In this document: positions 6,333-14,714 of the stretch, in pieces
Layout: every line of letters starts with the position of its first letter
How positions within the stretch are numbered: the first letter of the stretch is position 1
DNA from: Bacteroidales bacterium UBA1392
GTDB lineage: Bacteria > Bacteroidota > Bacteroidia > Bacteroidales > UBA932
Direction: 5' to 3'
Length of the DNA: 22,365 nt
Assembly (NCBI GenBank): GCA_002305275.1
Contig: DBQO01000030.1
Location: 44,425-66,789, forward strand
Notes under the pieces: generated by a model
Told to the model about the DNA's origin: nothing
Database searches by the model: none
The model's input: only the letters and a program-made list of their open reading frames with translations
Translations under genes and position numbers: made by a program

Positions 6333-7085
6333 TTAAAACTGTAGTGCAAGAGTGAATCCTACGGTAGGATGGATTGTATTGCCCATTTGAACGAAGTTTA
6401 CCGAAGGATGTAGTTCCATGTTAAATGAGTAATCAGTCCGTCTCAAATCCTGCTCATACATATTTTTTACTTTAGCTATTCTTACGGCATCTACAATACT
6501 CCAAACATCCAGTCCTACTACACCTACATAGCAAGCAGCTGCAACTGCAAGGTGCCATCCTTTAGCATCATTACCATGACTTTTTCTTTCGTATATGCTG
6601 CCGGCAGTTAAAAGAACAACGCTACCGCAGAATTTGCCTATACCACGTTTCCATTCTCCATTTATGGACTCTCCAAGACCCGGGATGAGAAATGATGCTA
6701 CTCCCGTCCATCCCGGTTTGTATCGGTCGCCCGATGATGGGACATACTCTTTATGGTTATACATTTTTTTAAGTTCATTATACTTCATGTCGGGTATGAG
6801 ATTGCCAACAGGCTCTTTTTCTGAATAATAAGAATCAGAAATCGCATTCTCGTCAAAGATTTCATTTCTACCGGACTCGTAGCGGATCATAACGATATCG
6901 GACTTATTTACGGTATAAATGACGCCATCCGGCTCATCATAGAGTCTATATTTAACCTCCTCGCCGGTGATTTCCAGGACTTTGGCCTTAATGTCCCCAC
7001 CATTTCTTTTGGTTACGAGGTCTTGAGCGTTTGCCATACTCATAGATGTGAATATGACAATCAGAGAGTAAATTATTTTTTTCAT
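6333..7085 (-). CDS. Exported protein, copy 1 of a tandem paralog pair
   Basis: Start taken at ATG 7085, giving the signal peptide MKKIIYSLIVIFTSMSMANA with cleavage before QD; an in-frame upstream start at 7124 would add 13 residues before it. The 250-residue product aligns along its whole length with the next gene: KAKVLEITGEEVKYRLYDEP, SDIVMIRYESGRNE, MKYNELKKMYNHKEYVPSS, SFLIPGLGESINGEWKRGIG, WSIVDAVRIAKVKNMYEQDL and a terminal TVGFTLALQF. It lacks the glycine/tyrosine run found in its paralog and has SIYERKSHGNDAKGW there instead. An envelope location is likely from the signal peptide and terminal Phe. No enzymatic motif is seen. It is the first gene of the minus-strand group, with a candidate promoter at 7185-7192. 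Confidence 0.8.
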   Translation of the reverse strand: MKKIIYSLIVIFTSMSMANAQDLVTKRNGGDIKAKVLEITGEEVKYRLYDEPDGVIYTVNKSDIVMIRYESGRNEIFDENAISDSYYSEKEPVGNLIPDMKYNELKKMYNHKEYVPSSGDRYKPGWTGVASFLIPGLGESINGEWKRGIGKFCGSVVLLTAGSIYERKSHGNDAKGWHLAVAAACYVGVVGLDVWSIVDAVRIAKVKNMYEQDLRRTDYSFNMELHPSVNFVQMGNTIHPTVGFTLALQF

Positions 7086-7184
7086 GACTTGAAAATAAAT
7101 TCTACAAAAGGTTTTTTTAATCAAAAAGCGTCCCTTAATTGATTGCGGGTAAAACTTATAATGCTAAACTACAATTATTTTATG

Positions 7185-7192
7185 CAAATATA
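7185..7192 (-). promoter_or_regulatory. Candidate -7 box upstream of the paralog pair
   Basis: TATATTTG on the minus strand matches TAnnTTTG. It lies about 100 bases before the ATG at 7085. No good -33 box was found, so this is tentative. The 305-base gap between the divergent genes at 7085 and 7391 otherwise holds only AT-rich sequence and the plus-strand promoter. Confidence 0.4.
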
Positions 7193-7341
7193 GTAGAAAA
7201 AATTAGTGACAGGTTATTTTTATTGTATCGTTATTACTTAGCTCTCACAACAGTAGCATTAAGAGTTTCGAGTCGCACCCGGATTACACTCCCGAAAGGC
7301 CAATTTGAGTCATACTCCTTTTTCAATTTGGAGGGATTTAC

Positions 7342-7349
7342 TATCTTTG
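7342..7349 (+). promoter_or_regulatory. -7 box of the flavodiiron gene
   Basis: TATCTTTG is a perfect TAnnTTTG box 41 bases before the ATG at 7391. The -33 region is weak (CTTT about 20 bases upstream). A small dyad, GCGC-AAAT-GCGC, follows immediately in the leader. The box supports the downstream ATG, because the longer open frame from 7139 would start upstream of it. Confidence 0.6.
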
Positions 7350-7390
7350 CAGCGCAAATGCGCAATTTTTATATTAATATAAATGCAATT

Positions 7391-8569
7391 ATGAAGAAAA
7401 TCACTGATGACGTTATCTACATAGGTGTTGACGACCTTGATATTGACCTTTTTGAGAGCCAGTACAAAGTGCCGCAAGGAATTTCCTATAATTCCTATCT
7501 CATCCTGGATGAGAAAGTAGCCATATTGGATACCGCCGATGCGAGAAAAGGAGAGGAATGGGAGGAAAATCTGAGCAAGGCTTTGGGAGAGAGGCAGCCG
7601 GACTTTCTGGTCGTTCATCACCTTGAGCCGGACCATTCTTCAATGATTGCAAAAATACTCGAAAAATATCCTAAAATTCAGGTTGTAACAGGTGTGCGAT
7701 CAGTCAAGATGCTTTCGCAGTTCTTTGAAATGCCAGATATCGCCACCCGCTGCATGGAGATGAAGGAGGGTGATCTCCTTGACCTGGGAAAACACAAACT
7801 CCGCTTTTATGCGGCGCCTATGGTACACTGGCCAGAAGTTATGGTATCGTTCGATGAGTTTGACGGTGCACTTTACAGTGCAGATGCTTTCGGCAAATTT
7901 GGAGCACTTTCAAAATTCGGATTCTATAGCAGCGAAGATAGTGACTGGTCGGAAGAGGCAAGACGCTATTATATCAATATTGTAGGAAAATATGGTGGCC
8001 CTGTCCAAGCTCTCCTTAAAAAAGCCTCCGTCCTACCCATCAAATCCATTCGCTCGCTCCATGGTCCCATTATAAATGAGAACCTTGAAAAATATATCAA
8101 ACTCTACGATACTTGGAGCAGGTGTCTCCCGGAGTCAAAGGGCATTATGATAGCAGTGGCCTCCATTTACGGTGGAACTATGGAGGCAGCGGAAAAACTG
8201 AAAGAGCTGCTTGAGTCCAAGGGAGCGGAAAATGTATTCATCAGGGATTTATGTCGCACTGACGTTTCTCGTAATGTTTCAGATGCATTCCGTTACGAGA
8301 AACTGGTACTTGCAGCCTCCTCTTATGACAATGGCCTCTTTACCCCGATGCACAGTTTCATTCATATCCTCCAGATGAAATGTTTTATGGGACGTACCAT
8401 AGGGCTTATAGAAAACGGCTCCTGGGCTCCCTCAGCAGCGAGAGTTATGAATGAAATGCTCTGCCAGTTGACCAATGTCACCATAGTTGAGCCTACCGTT
8501 ACCATTAGAAGCCGTATGAAGAGTACAGACTATCCTGCACTTGAGAGGCTTGCCGACGCTCTTTTATAA
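7391..8569 (+). CDS. fprA: Flavodiiron protein (FprA family A-type flavoprotein)
   Basis: Cytoplasmic enzyme that reduces O2 to water and/or NO to N2O with electrons usually supplied by rubredoxin; it protects anaerobes from oxygen. The N-terminal beta-lactamase-like domain carries the full di-iron ligand set: H77, E79 and D81 in HHLEPDH, with H82, then H146 (MVHWPE), D165 (YSADAFG) and H224 (RSLHGP). A flavodoxin domain begins near 250, with the FMN phosphate loop ASIYGGTMEAA (257-267). The 392-residue length is typical of two-domain FDPs; no rubredoxin or oxidoreductase module is fused. The start at ATG 7391 is chosen from domain alignment and the promoter at 7342; the frame is open back to 7139. 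A short CCTC/GAGG hairpin with a T run (8583-8603) may end it. Confidence 0.93.
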   Translation: MKKITDDVIYIGVDDLDIDLFESQYKVPQGISYNSYLILDEKVAILDTADARKGEEWEENLSKALGERQPDFLVVHHLEPDHSSMIAKILEKYPKIQVVTGVRSVKMLSQFFEMPDIATRCMEMKEGDLLDLGKHKLRFYAAPMVHWPEVMVSFDEFDGALYSADAFGKFGALSKFGFYSSEDSDWSEEARRYYINIVGKYGGPVQALLKKASVLPIKSIRSLHGPIINENLEKYIKLYDTWSRCLPESKGIMIAVASIYGGTMEAAEKLKELLESKGAENVFIRDLCRTDVSRNVSDAFRYEKLVLAASSYDNGLFTPMHSFIHILQMKCFMGRTIGLIENGSWAPSAARVMNEMLCQLTNVTIVEPTVTIRSRMKSTDYPALERLADALL

Positions 8570-8601
8570 AAACAAGATTCTGCCTCCGTCAGAAGAGGTT
8601 T

Positions 8602-9783
8602 TTATTCGACGTAGAGTACCAGACCTTTGAGATACTCTCCTTCCGGATGGAAAATATTTACTGGATGATCGGCCGGCTGATTGAGCCGGTCAAGGATCTT
8701 TACGCTCCTTCCCGCTTCTGCTGCGGCAGAAAAAATGGCGAGGGCGAAAGAGTAGCTATCCACCACTTGTGAGCAGCTGAAGGTAAAAATGATACCTCCC
8801 GGAGCTACTTTGGATATTGCCGCACTATTTAGTCTTTGATAGCCTTTGAGTGCATTTCTAAGTGCACCACGGTGTTTCGCGAAGGCGGGAGGGTCAACTA
8901 TAATCATATCGTATTTGCCCTCAGGAGAATTTCTTACGAAGTCAATAGCATCCTCACAGAAGGAATGATGGTTGGAAAGAGCGTTGAGGGCTACATTCCT
9001 CTCCATCATGGCAACCGCTTTTGCGGAACTATCTACTGAATCCACGCTTGCAGCTCCGCCGGCGAGCGCATAAACGGAAAACCCACCGGTGTAAGAGAAA
9101 AGATTGAGTACATTGCGTCCGTAGGCATATCTCTCGACAAGTGCCCTGTTTTCTCTCTGATCCAGAAAGAAGCCGGTCTTTTGTCCCTCCTCCCAGCTTA
9201 CTATGAATTTATGTCCATTCTCCACAACTACACCCTCTTTAGCGCTTTCAAAAGCGTCGTTGCAATAGATGTAGCCATCGCTCAGGTCTAGTCCGGCATT
9301 GAATGGAGCAGTCCCCGAACTCTTATCGTAAATTGCCATGAGCTGCTCTCCGTAAACCTCTTTTATGGCATTGGAAATCTTTTCTAAAGAGAGAAACATA
9401 CCAACCGAATGTGCCTGCACCACCGCCACTCCGTTGTACCAATCCACTATGAGGCCGGGGAGACCATCTCCCTCTCCATGCACCAGACGATAGCAGTCGG
9501 TATTCTTCAGAGAGATAGAGAGTCGATGTCTATATGCAGCTGAGATCCTCTCCTTCCAGAAATAAGGGGAGAGAGCAGCATCATCAAAACTGAGAACTCG
9601 TACTGCGATCGAGCCTATCTGAAAATGTCCGTAGCCTAAAAGTTCACCGTTTTGGCTGATGACAGATACTATATCTCCTTCGTTCGGTTCACCTTCCATA
9701 CGAGATATTGCACCGGAGAAGAGCCATGGGTGACGACGCAGCAGGGACTCTTCCCTGCCTTTCTTTAGATGGACGCGTTTCAT
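8602..9783 (-). CDS. rlmI: Class I SAM-dependent 23S rRNA methyltransferase (RlmI-like)
   Basis: Probably makes 5-methylcytosine in 23S rRNA, as RlmI does at C1962. The N-terminus is a PUA domain (VHLKKGREESLLRRHPWLFSG; GELLGYGHF). The methyltransferase part shows the family signature TGFFLDQRENR (203-213), SAM motif I NLFSYTGGFSVYA (227-239), the acidic SAM contact VDSVDSS (247-253), VDPPAFAK (296-303), and a FSCSQ motif with the likely catalytic C337. Length (393) matches RlmI. Its ATG overlaps the stop of the upstream exonuclease gene by 4 bases (ATGA), so it is translationally coupled and last in the purM operon. The exact target base is inferred from the family. Confidence 0.88.
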   Translation of the reverse strand: MKRVHLKKGREESLLRRHPWLFSGAISRMEGEPNEGDIVSVISQNGELLGYGHFQIGSIAVRVLSFDDAALSPYFWKERISAAYRHRLSISLKNTDCYRLVHGEGDGLPGLIVDWYNGVAVVQAHSVGMFLSLEKISNAIKEVYGEQLMAIYDKSSGTAPFNAGLDLSDGYIYCNDAFESAKEGVVVENGHKFIVSWEEGQKTGFFLDQRENRALVERYAYGRNVLNLFSYTGGFSVYALAGGAASVDSVDSSAKAVAMMERNVALNALSNHHSFCEDAIDFVRNSPEGKYDMIIVDPPAFAKHRGALRNALKGYQRLNSAAISKVAPGGIIFTFSCSQVVDSYSFALAIFSAAAEAGRSVKILDRLNQPADHPVNIFHPEGEYLKGLVLYVE

Positions 9784-10388
9784 ACTTCGTTCTCTTGTAG
9801 TGGAGCTTTGGGAGAGGCCAGGAGCTTTTTGTACATTTTAACGCAAATCCAGGCATCAGTGGCTGCGTATAATTGCTGAGCAGGGGTCAGTTTGGCCGCC
9901 TCCCAGTTGGAGAGCTGTTGCGCCTTGGAGATCCTTTTGCCGAGGATGATGGCCGACAACTTGCGTACACTCTTCTCGAGTATGCCGTATTGTTCGACGA
10001 AGTCCTGAAGATCTATAAATCTTTGCGGTTCAAACTCTCTGTAACACCGTAGTCCCCTGATATCATCCGTTGTAGCTGCCCCCACTTTGGTTATCTCCGG
10101 GTTGGACAATAGGTCAGCCAGCTCCTGCGGTAGTCCGAACTTATTTACTCTAAACAGAAATGCTTTTGTCTCACTGGCCAGTTGAAGTAATGCTGTATTG
10201 TGCCTTGGGGTATTGGCATGGAAGTTAGGTTTTGTCTCGGTATCAAAACCGATAAATATTTGTTCACTCAGATGCTTTATGGCCTCTGAAAATTTCTTTC
10301 CGGTAGTTGAAATCACATTGATTTCTCCGGGAAATGAAATTACCTCCAGGCTCTCTATCTCTTCAGGTGTAATATGCTCGTTTAACAT
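9780..10388 (-). CDS. 3'-5' exonuclease, RNase D/WRN-like DEDDy family
   Basis: A 202-residue single-domain exonuclease. The four acidic metal ligands are visible: D49 and E51 in FDTETKP, D108 in ATTDDIRGL, and D178 in YAATDAW, with Y174 four residues before the last one, the DEDDy signature. FIDLQDFVE and LSNWEAAKLTPAQQLYAATD are typical of the family. There is no HRDC domain, unlike full-length RNase D, so the substrate (RNA 3' ends or DNA) cannot be told. The start ATG shares one base with the TGA of the racemase-like gene (TGATG), and the stop overlaps the rlmI-like start by 4 bases, placing it firmly in the operon. Confidence 0.88.
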   Translation of the reverse strand: MLNEHITPEEIESLEVISFPGEINVISTTGKKFSEAIKHLSEQIFIGFDTETKPNFHANTPRHNTALLQLASETKAFLFRVNKFGLPQELADLLSNPEITKVGAATTDDIRGLRCYREFEPQRFIDLQDFVEQYGILEKSVRKLSAIILGKRISKAQQLSNWEAAKLTPAQQLYAATDAWICVKMYKKLLASPKAPLQENEV

Positions 10389-11875
10389 CAGTAGAGTGTG
10401 GGATAGATGAGTTCGTAAGAATAGGGCAACAGTAACTTGATACGCAGGAGGTTGTTACTGTCAATATTGCTCTTTGAAAAGGGTACCTGCTTGGTTGTTA
10501 TGGTTTGTGAATCCACATCCCTGCCATACTTGAATTCGTAGGTGAGTTTTCCATCCGAAGTGAGGTATTTGCCGTCAAGAAATCCATCAGGGACGGAGAT
10601 ATATCCGTTGACTTTCTGCTCTCCGATGCGCAGAGCAAGGTTTCCCTCCTCGCGCAGGGTATTGTAGCACTCGATTGCAGTATAGAGTGCGGGGTCTATA
10701 AATAAGAAATCATCTGCAATCAGATGTTTGTAGAGATATTGACCTTCAACTTTAATATTTTTGAGTTCGTCTATAACTTGCCAAAGTGTCTCTATCAGGA
10801 AAGGGTAGTGGGTGCATCCTAGAATTACCGCTCTAAGAGGTGCTGTAGAACCACTAAGACGATGTTTCTCTACCAGTGAAACGAGGTTGAAGCGGGCGTA
10901 GTTGACAGCATCATTGAGCTGAATCTCTTTGTAACTGCCTTGAGCATCTCGTCTATAGAGCATTCTGTAACCGGAAAAATCGAAATTATAAATCCTCATT
11001 AAATTGATGTCGATGGATTCATCTCCCTGGCCTATACGGGGACCCCTGTATGAATCGCGCGGAAATATGAGGGCTGGGTTGACAAAATCAGGCTCGCTGT
11101 CCACAGCCTCGGCAAATCCGTACCCTTTCTGGTTGACAACCGTTACATTTGTCTTAATGTCCCGCTCTGCTACCATCTCTTCAATTGTGCGCTGATATGC
11201 ACCGGATGCAATTGTACCGGGAGTTGCGAGTACTCCAATGGCAAACGGCTGATCACCTTCACTCACATTCAACTCGTCTAGAGTTGCCTTTACCCCGGCA
11301 TTGATTACTCCAATCACTTTTACACCGGTTTTGCTTTGCTCCAGCAGCGAAGCTATATCCTTCAACCCATACGCAGTAGCGGTATTGCAGGCTATTACTA
11401 TGATTTTTACGCGGGGTTTAACTCCGTTGGCCTCTCTATCGTATTGTGTTTCGTAGTAATTGTCACCGAGCAGGAAAAGCGCATCTTTGACCACCAGTTC
11501 CCTAAGATAATCGCTCTTGCCTTCTGCATCATAATTGCCGTAGGGCATATTGGCCTGATCTGCGAGATATATGAAATGTTCTCCTGCAAAGTCCAGGATA
11601 TCATCATCGCCCATTTTGCCGGTTATATTGTCGAAAACATCCAGGGATACGATTTTTTCAAGAACCGTCAAACCTCCTGTACCGGAATCGAAGACGCCGA
11701 TGGGCAGCATCTTGAGATTTTCCGGATACTCTTCAAAATCTCCATAAAATACTGAGGTACTGTCATGGAGAGCTCTGTCGATGATGGGCAGATTGATGAC
11801 CGCCTGTGGAACATTTTTCTTGCATGACAAAAAAGTCGCTGATAATGCAAGTGTGATGAACAGTACTTTTTTCAT
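10388..11875 (-). CDS. Glutamate-racemase-like lipoprotein (exported Asp/Glu racemase family)
   Basis: The core matches MurI: GVFDSGTGGLTVLEKI (60-75, with D63 and S64), FIYLADQANMPYG (101-113), VIACNTATAYG (160-170, C163) and ILGCTHYPFLIE (351-362, C354, H356). Both catalytic cysteines are present. Two features are unusual. The N-terminus is a lipoprotein signal (MKKVLFITLALSATFLSC, with C18 as acylation site and KKN following), so the enzyme should be anchored outside the cytoplasm; no acidic surface-export signal follows the cysteine, which favours the periplasm. It has 495 residues against about 265 for MurI, with inserts near 80-100, 140-158 and roughly 245-345. A periplasmic amino-acid racemase is the simplest reading; a non-catalytic binding role is possible. 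It starts 2 bases after purM. Confidence 0.85.
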   Translation of the reverse strand: MKKVLFITLALSATFLSCKKNVPQAVINLPIIDRALHDSTSVFYGDFEEYPENLKMLPIGVFDSGTGGLTVLEKIVSLDVFDNITGKMGDDDILDFAGEHFIYLADQANMPYGNYDAEGKSDYLRELVVKDALFLLGDNYYETQYDREANGVKPRVKIIVIACNTATAYGLKDIASLLEQSKTGVKVIGVINAGVKATLDELNVSEGDQPFAIGVLATPGTIASGAYQRTIEEMVAERDIKTNVTVVNQKGYGFAEAVDSEPDFVNPALIFPRDSYRGPRIGQGDESIDINLMRIYNFDFSGYRMLYRRDAQGSYKEIQLNDAVNYARFNLVSLVEKHRLSGSTAPLRAVILGCTHYPFLIETLWQVIDELKNIKVEGQYLYKHLIADDFLFIDPALYTAIECYNTLREEGNLALRIGEQKVNGYISVPDGFLDGKYLTSDGKLTYEFKYGRDVDSQTITTKQVPFSKSNIDSNNLLRIKLLLPYSYELIYPTLY

Positions 11876-11877
11876 AA

Positions 11878-13059
11878 TTATCTTCTATAGTTGAATTTCC
11901 CGTGTTCTGAAATTATTTCTACCTCAGCTTGATGACTTTTTTCCACTTTTCCTACTATACGCGCCTCTATTCCGAATCCTTCGGAAATGGAGATAATAGC
12001 CCTCGCTATCTTTTCAGGAACATATAGTTCCATCCTATGTCCCATATTGAACACCTTATACATCTCACTCCATGGAGTACCTGATTCCTGTTGGATAGTC
12101 CTAAAGAGCACCGGTGTAGGGAAGAGGTTGTCCTTGATCACTTTCAGCCCCTCAATGAAATGAAGCACCTTGGTCTGGGCACCACCCGAACAGTGTATCA
12201 TACCGTGGATCTGAGGGCGATAATTATTCAGTACCTCTTTAATTACCGGCGCATAGGTGCGTGTGGGGGAGAGAACCAGTTTTCCATAGGTAAGTCCACT
12301 CTCCGGCTCTAGGTCGGTAAGGGACTTGCTCCCGCAATAAACATATTGTTCATCAACCGAATTGTCAAAACTTTCAGGATATTTTGCAGCCAGGGAGTGC
12401 TCAAACATATCGTGACGTGCTGAAGTAAGCCCATTGCTACCCATCCCGCCGTTGTACTCCTCTTCGTATGTGGCTTGTCCGAAGGATGCCAGCCCTACCA
12501 CTACATCACCGGCACAAATACGTCCATTGTCTATCACATCGCTGCGGAGCATACGGGTACACACGGTACTGTCAACTATCACGGTCCGTACCAAATCCCC
12601 CACATCTGCAGTCTCGCCGCCTGTAAGCAGCAGTCCGATGCCCAGATCAGCCATCTTTCCGACAAATTCCTGCGATCCGCCAATGAGTGCGCTGATTACC
12701 TCTCCCGGGATTAGTTGTTTGTTTCGTCCGATAGTGGAGGAGATTAAGATATTATCTGTGACCCCAACACAGAGCAGGTCGTCAGTATTCATCACAATCG
12801 CATCCTGAGCGATACCCTTCCAGACGCTCATGTCGCCTGTCTCTTTCCAGTAAATATAAGCGAGAGAACTTTTGGTGCCTGCACCATCAGCGTGCATCAC
12901 CACACAGTAATCAGGATCATTACTCAGAAAATCGGGTACGATCTTGCAGAACGCTTTTGGGAAAAGCCCCTTATCCATATCGGCAATAGCCTTATGCACA
13001 TCTTCTTTGGAAGAGGAAACCCCCCTTGCAGCATATCTGTTGGCTTCGGTATTGTTCAT
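11878..13059 (-). CDS. purM: Phosphoribosylformylglycinamidine cyclo-ligase (PurM, AIR synthetase)
   Basis: Purine synthesis step 5: ATP-dependent ring closure of FGAM to AIR in the cytoplasm. The protein is the longer Bacteroidetes form (393 residues). Recognisable blocks are YAARGVSSSKEDVH, HADGAGTKSSLAYIYWKETG, GIAQDAIVMNTDDLLCVG, ISSTIGRNK, LTGGETADVGDLVRT, NGGMGSNGLTSARHD, LVLSPTRTYAPVI, HCSGGAQTK and YKVFNMGHRMELY. ATG 13059 is preferred over ATG 13080: it gives a family-like N-terminus (MNNTEANRYAARG) and has a GAGGAG just upstream, although very close. It is the first gene of a tight minus-strand operon (gap of 2 bases to the next gene) and diverges from dacB. The functional link to the following genes is not obvious. 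Confidence 0.93.
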   Translation of the reverse strand: MNNTEANRYAARGVSSSKEDVHKAIADMDKGLFPKAFCKIVPDFLSNDPDYCVVMHADGAGTKSSLAYIYWKETGDMSVWKGIAQDAIVMNTDDLLCVGVTDNILISSTIGRNKQLIPGEVISALIGGSQEFVGKMADLGIGLLLTGGETADVGDLVRTVIVDSTVCTRMLRSDVIDNGRICAGDVVVGLASFGQATYEEEYNGGMGSNGLTSARHDMFEHSLAAKYPESFDNSVDEQYVYCGSKSLTDLEPESGLTYGKLVLSPTRTYAPVIKEVLNNYRPQIHGMIHCSGGAQTKVLHFIEGLKVIKDNLFPTPVLFRTIQQESGTPWSEMYKVFNMGHRMELYVPEKIARAIISISEGFGIEARIVGKVEKSHQAEVEIISEHGKFNYRR

Positions 13060-13108
13060 ATCTCCTCTAAAACTGCCCATTGCTATCTCTTTTTTGAATA
13101 ATATTCCA

Positions 13109-13116
13109 CAAAATTA
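13109..13116 (-). promoter_or_regulatory. -7 box of the purM operon
   Basis: TAATTTTG on the minus strand matches TAnnTTTG and lies 50 bases before the ATG at 13059. The best -33 candidate (ATTG, 13135-13132) is only 15 bases away, so the upstream half is weak. It lies 32 bases from the divergent dacB -7 box. Confidence 0.5.
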
Positions 13117-13124
13117 CTTGTTTT

Positions 13125-13156
13125 ATTGAAACAATCCCTCTTTTTTGCTATTTTTG
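13125..13156 (+). promoter_or_regulatory. Promoter of dacB
   Basis: ATTG at 13125-13128, 20 bases, then TATTTTTG at 13149-13156, matching the Bacteroidetes promoter layout. The start of transcription should be near 13162, about 20 bases before the ATG at 13181. It overlaps the upstream half of the purM promoter, so the two units may influence each other. Confidence 0.65.
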
Positions 13157-13180
13157 TCCACCTCAATAAAGCACAACACT

Positions 13181-14662
13181 ATGCGTACAAGACTAATTGC
13201 CGCCCTTTTACTTTTGCCGGGCCTTCTCTTTGCCCAGAACCGGGTACAGAATTACATTAACCGACAACTCAAGACCGACTCACTCTTCATCAATGCTGCA
13301 GTCGGTATTCTTGCCGTGGATGAAAACGGAAAAGATATAGCTTCCTGGAATGGAGAGATGCCACTGCTGACGGCTTCTACGATGAAGACCATAACCACGG
13401 GAGTAGCCATTGAAGTGCTCGGTCCTGACTTCAAGTTTTCTACAAAGGTGGCTTATGACGGCTATATCATGGATGACGGTACTCTGAATGGCGATCTCTA
13501 CATAGTCGGGGGAGGTGATCCTACCTTAGGGTCACATGATAAGATAGCATTTCCCATAGATTCGATTTTCGCAATATGGGCAGATGCAATAGCCGAAGCC
13601 GGTATAAAACGCATAAATGGAAGCATCATCGGTGATGACCGTTTCTTTATAGATGAGAATATTCCTGATAGTTGGGCTTACGGCAATCTGGGCTACTACT
13701 ATGGCAGCGGTCCTTCCGGCCTTTCATACGCTGAAAACCTCAGCCGTTTTGAGATTGAGCCGGGAGCAACAGTGGGAGATCCGGTGAAAATTACACCGCT
13801 CCCTTCATACTCACCGAAAATGACCTATATCAACGAGGTTATTACCGGTCCCGAAAAGAGTCGTGACGGTACTGAATATTATGTTACCAACCTTGCGCCG
13901 GTCGGCAAATTTGTGGGTACCTATGCGGTAGATATGCCCAAGAGAGTAGTAACACGTTCCAACAGGTTTGGTCCCTCTACATGTGCAGGTGCTTTCGATA
14001 GCTTTCTCGCAGGGAAAGGTATTCCTTCCCGTGGAGTAAATGACGTGGCTTCGCTCAGGCAGATGGGCATCGCAGTGCCGGATCAGAATAAACTCACTTA
14101 TTTGGCGGAAACCTTCTCTCCCGAACTGATTGAGATCATCAATGTTACCAATACCATCAGCAACAACTTTTACGCTGAGACCATGCTCAAGATGCTCGGT
14201 AAAGCGCTTGTGGATAATTCCTATTTTTACGCATCCACGGAGGCTGTGGAACAGTATCTCCGGGATCACGGTGTGGATACCTATGGGCTTCGCCAGGATG
14301 ACGGTAGCGGCCTCTCCAGAGAAAACTATGTTTCGCCTCGATTCTTTACAAATTTTTATACTTATAAAGAACAAAGTGCTACATTTGCCCAATACTTTGA
14401 GAGTTTCCCCGGCCCGGGACGTCCCGGCACACTTGAGGGGGTGTTAAAGGAGGAAAAACAGGAAATCAAGGAAATTATCAGGGCAAAAAGCGGTTCTTTG
14501 TCGAGTGTGAGATGTTATGCGGGCTATGTGAAGACGAAAAAGGGTTACATCAAGTTTGCAATATTGGTGAATAATTTTGATTGTCCCACAAGCGCGGTTC
14601 AGCCTAAGATTGAAGGATTCATGAGGGAACTTGCAAAGTATGGCAGCAGCCATCGCAGATAG
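13181..14662 (+). CDS. dacB: D-alanyl-D-alanine carboxypeptidase/endopeptidase, PBP4 (DacB) family S13
   Basis: Periplasmic penicillin-binding protein that trims the D-Ala end of peptidoglycan stem peptides and can cut cross-links. The signal peptide MRTRLIAALLLLPGLLFAQ is followed by the catalytic S66-T-M-K69 (SxxK), S327-N-N329 (SxN) and K436-S-G438 (KTG-type) motifs. The large insert between the first two motifs, with GDLYIVGGGDPTL and DDRFF, is characteristic of the S13 class. The length (493) is normal. ATG 13181 is chosen because it begins the signal peptide and lies about 20 bases after the predicted transcript start; the frame is open from 13145. It is divergent from the operon that encodes the racemase-like lipoprotein. 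The aminotransferase follows after 52 bases. Confidence 0.93.
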   Translation: MRTRLIAALLLLPGLLFAQNRVQNYINRQLKTDSLFINAAVGILAVDENGKDIASWNGEMPLLTASTMKTITTGVAIEVLGPDFKFSTKVAYDGYIMDDGTLNGDLYIVGGGDPTLGSHDKIAFPIDSIFAIWADAIAEAGIKRINGSIIGDDRFFIDENIPDSWAYGNLGYYYGSGPSGLSYAENLSRFEIEPGATVGDPVKITPLPSYSPKMTYINEVITGPEKSRDGTEYYVTNLAPVGKFVGTYAVDMPKRVVTRSNRFGPSTCAGAFDSFLAGKGIPSRGVNDVASLRQMGIAVPDQNKLTYLAETFSPELIEIINVTNTISNNFYAETMLKMLGKALVDNSYFYASTEAVEQYLRDHGVDTYGLRQDDGSGLSRENYVSPRFFTNFYTYKEQSATFAQYFESFPGPGRPGTLEGVLKEEKQEIKEIIRAKSGSLSSVRCYAGYVKTKKGYIKFAILVNNFDCPTSAVQPKIEGFMRELAKYGSSHRR

Positions 14663-14714
14663 ATTGAGAATAATTTATTTAACAACAATAAACAATAATA
14701 ACTGATTTTTTAAA

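Noticed and set aside
7139..7390. 84-codon N-terminal extension of the flavodiiron protein
   Set aside because: It lies upstream of and across the predicted promoter, has no similarity to the family, and the ATG at 7391 starts at the normal family N-terminus.
13811..14392. 193-codon minus-strand open frame
   Set aside because: Antisense to dacB, which has all its catalytic motifs in the same region.
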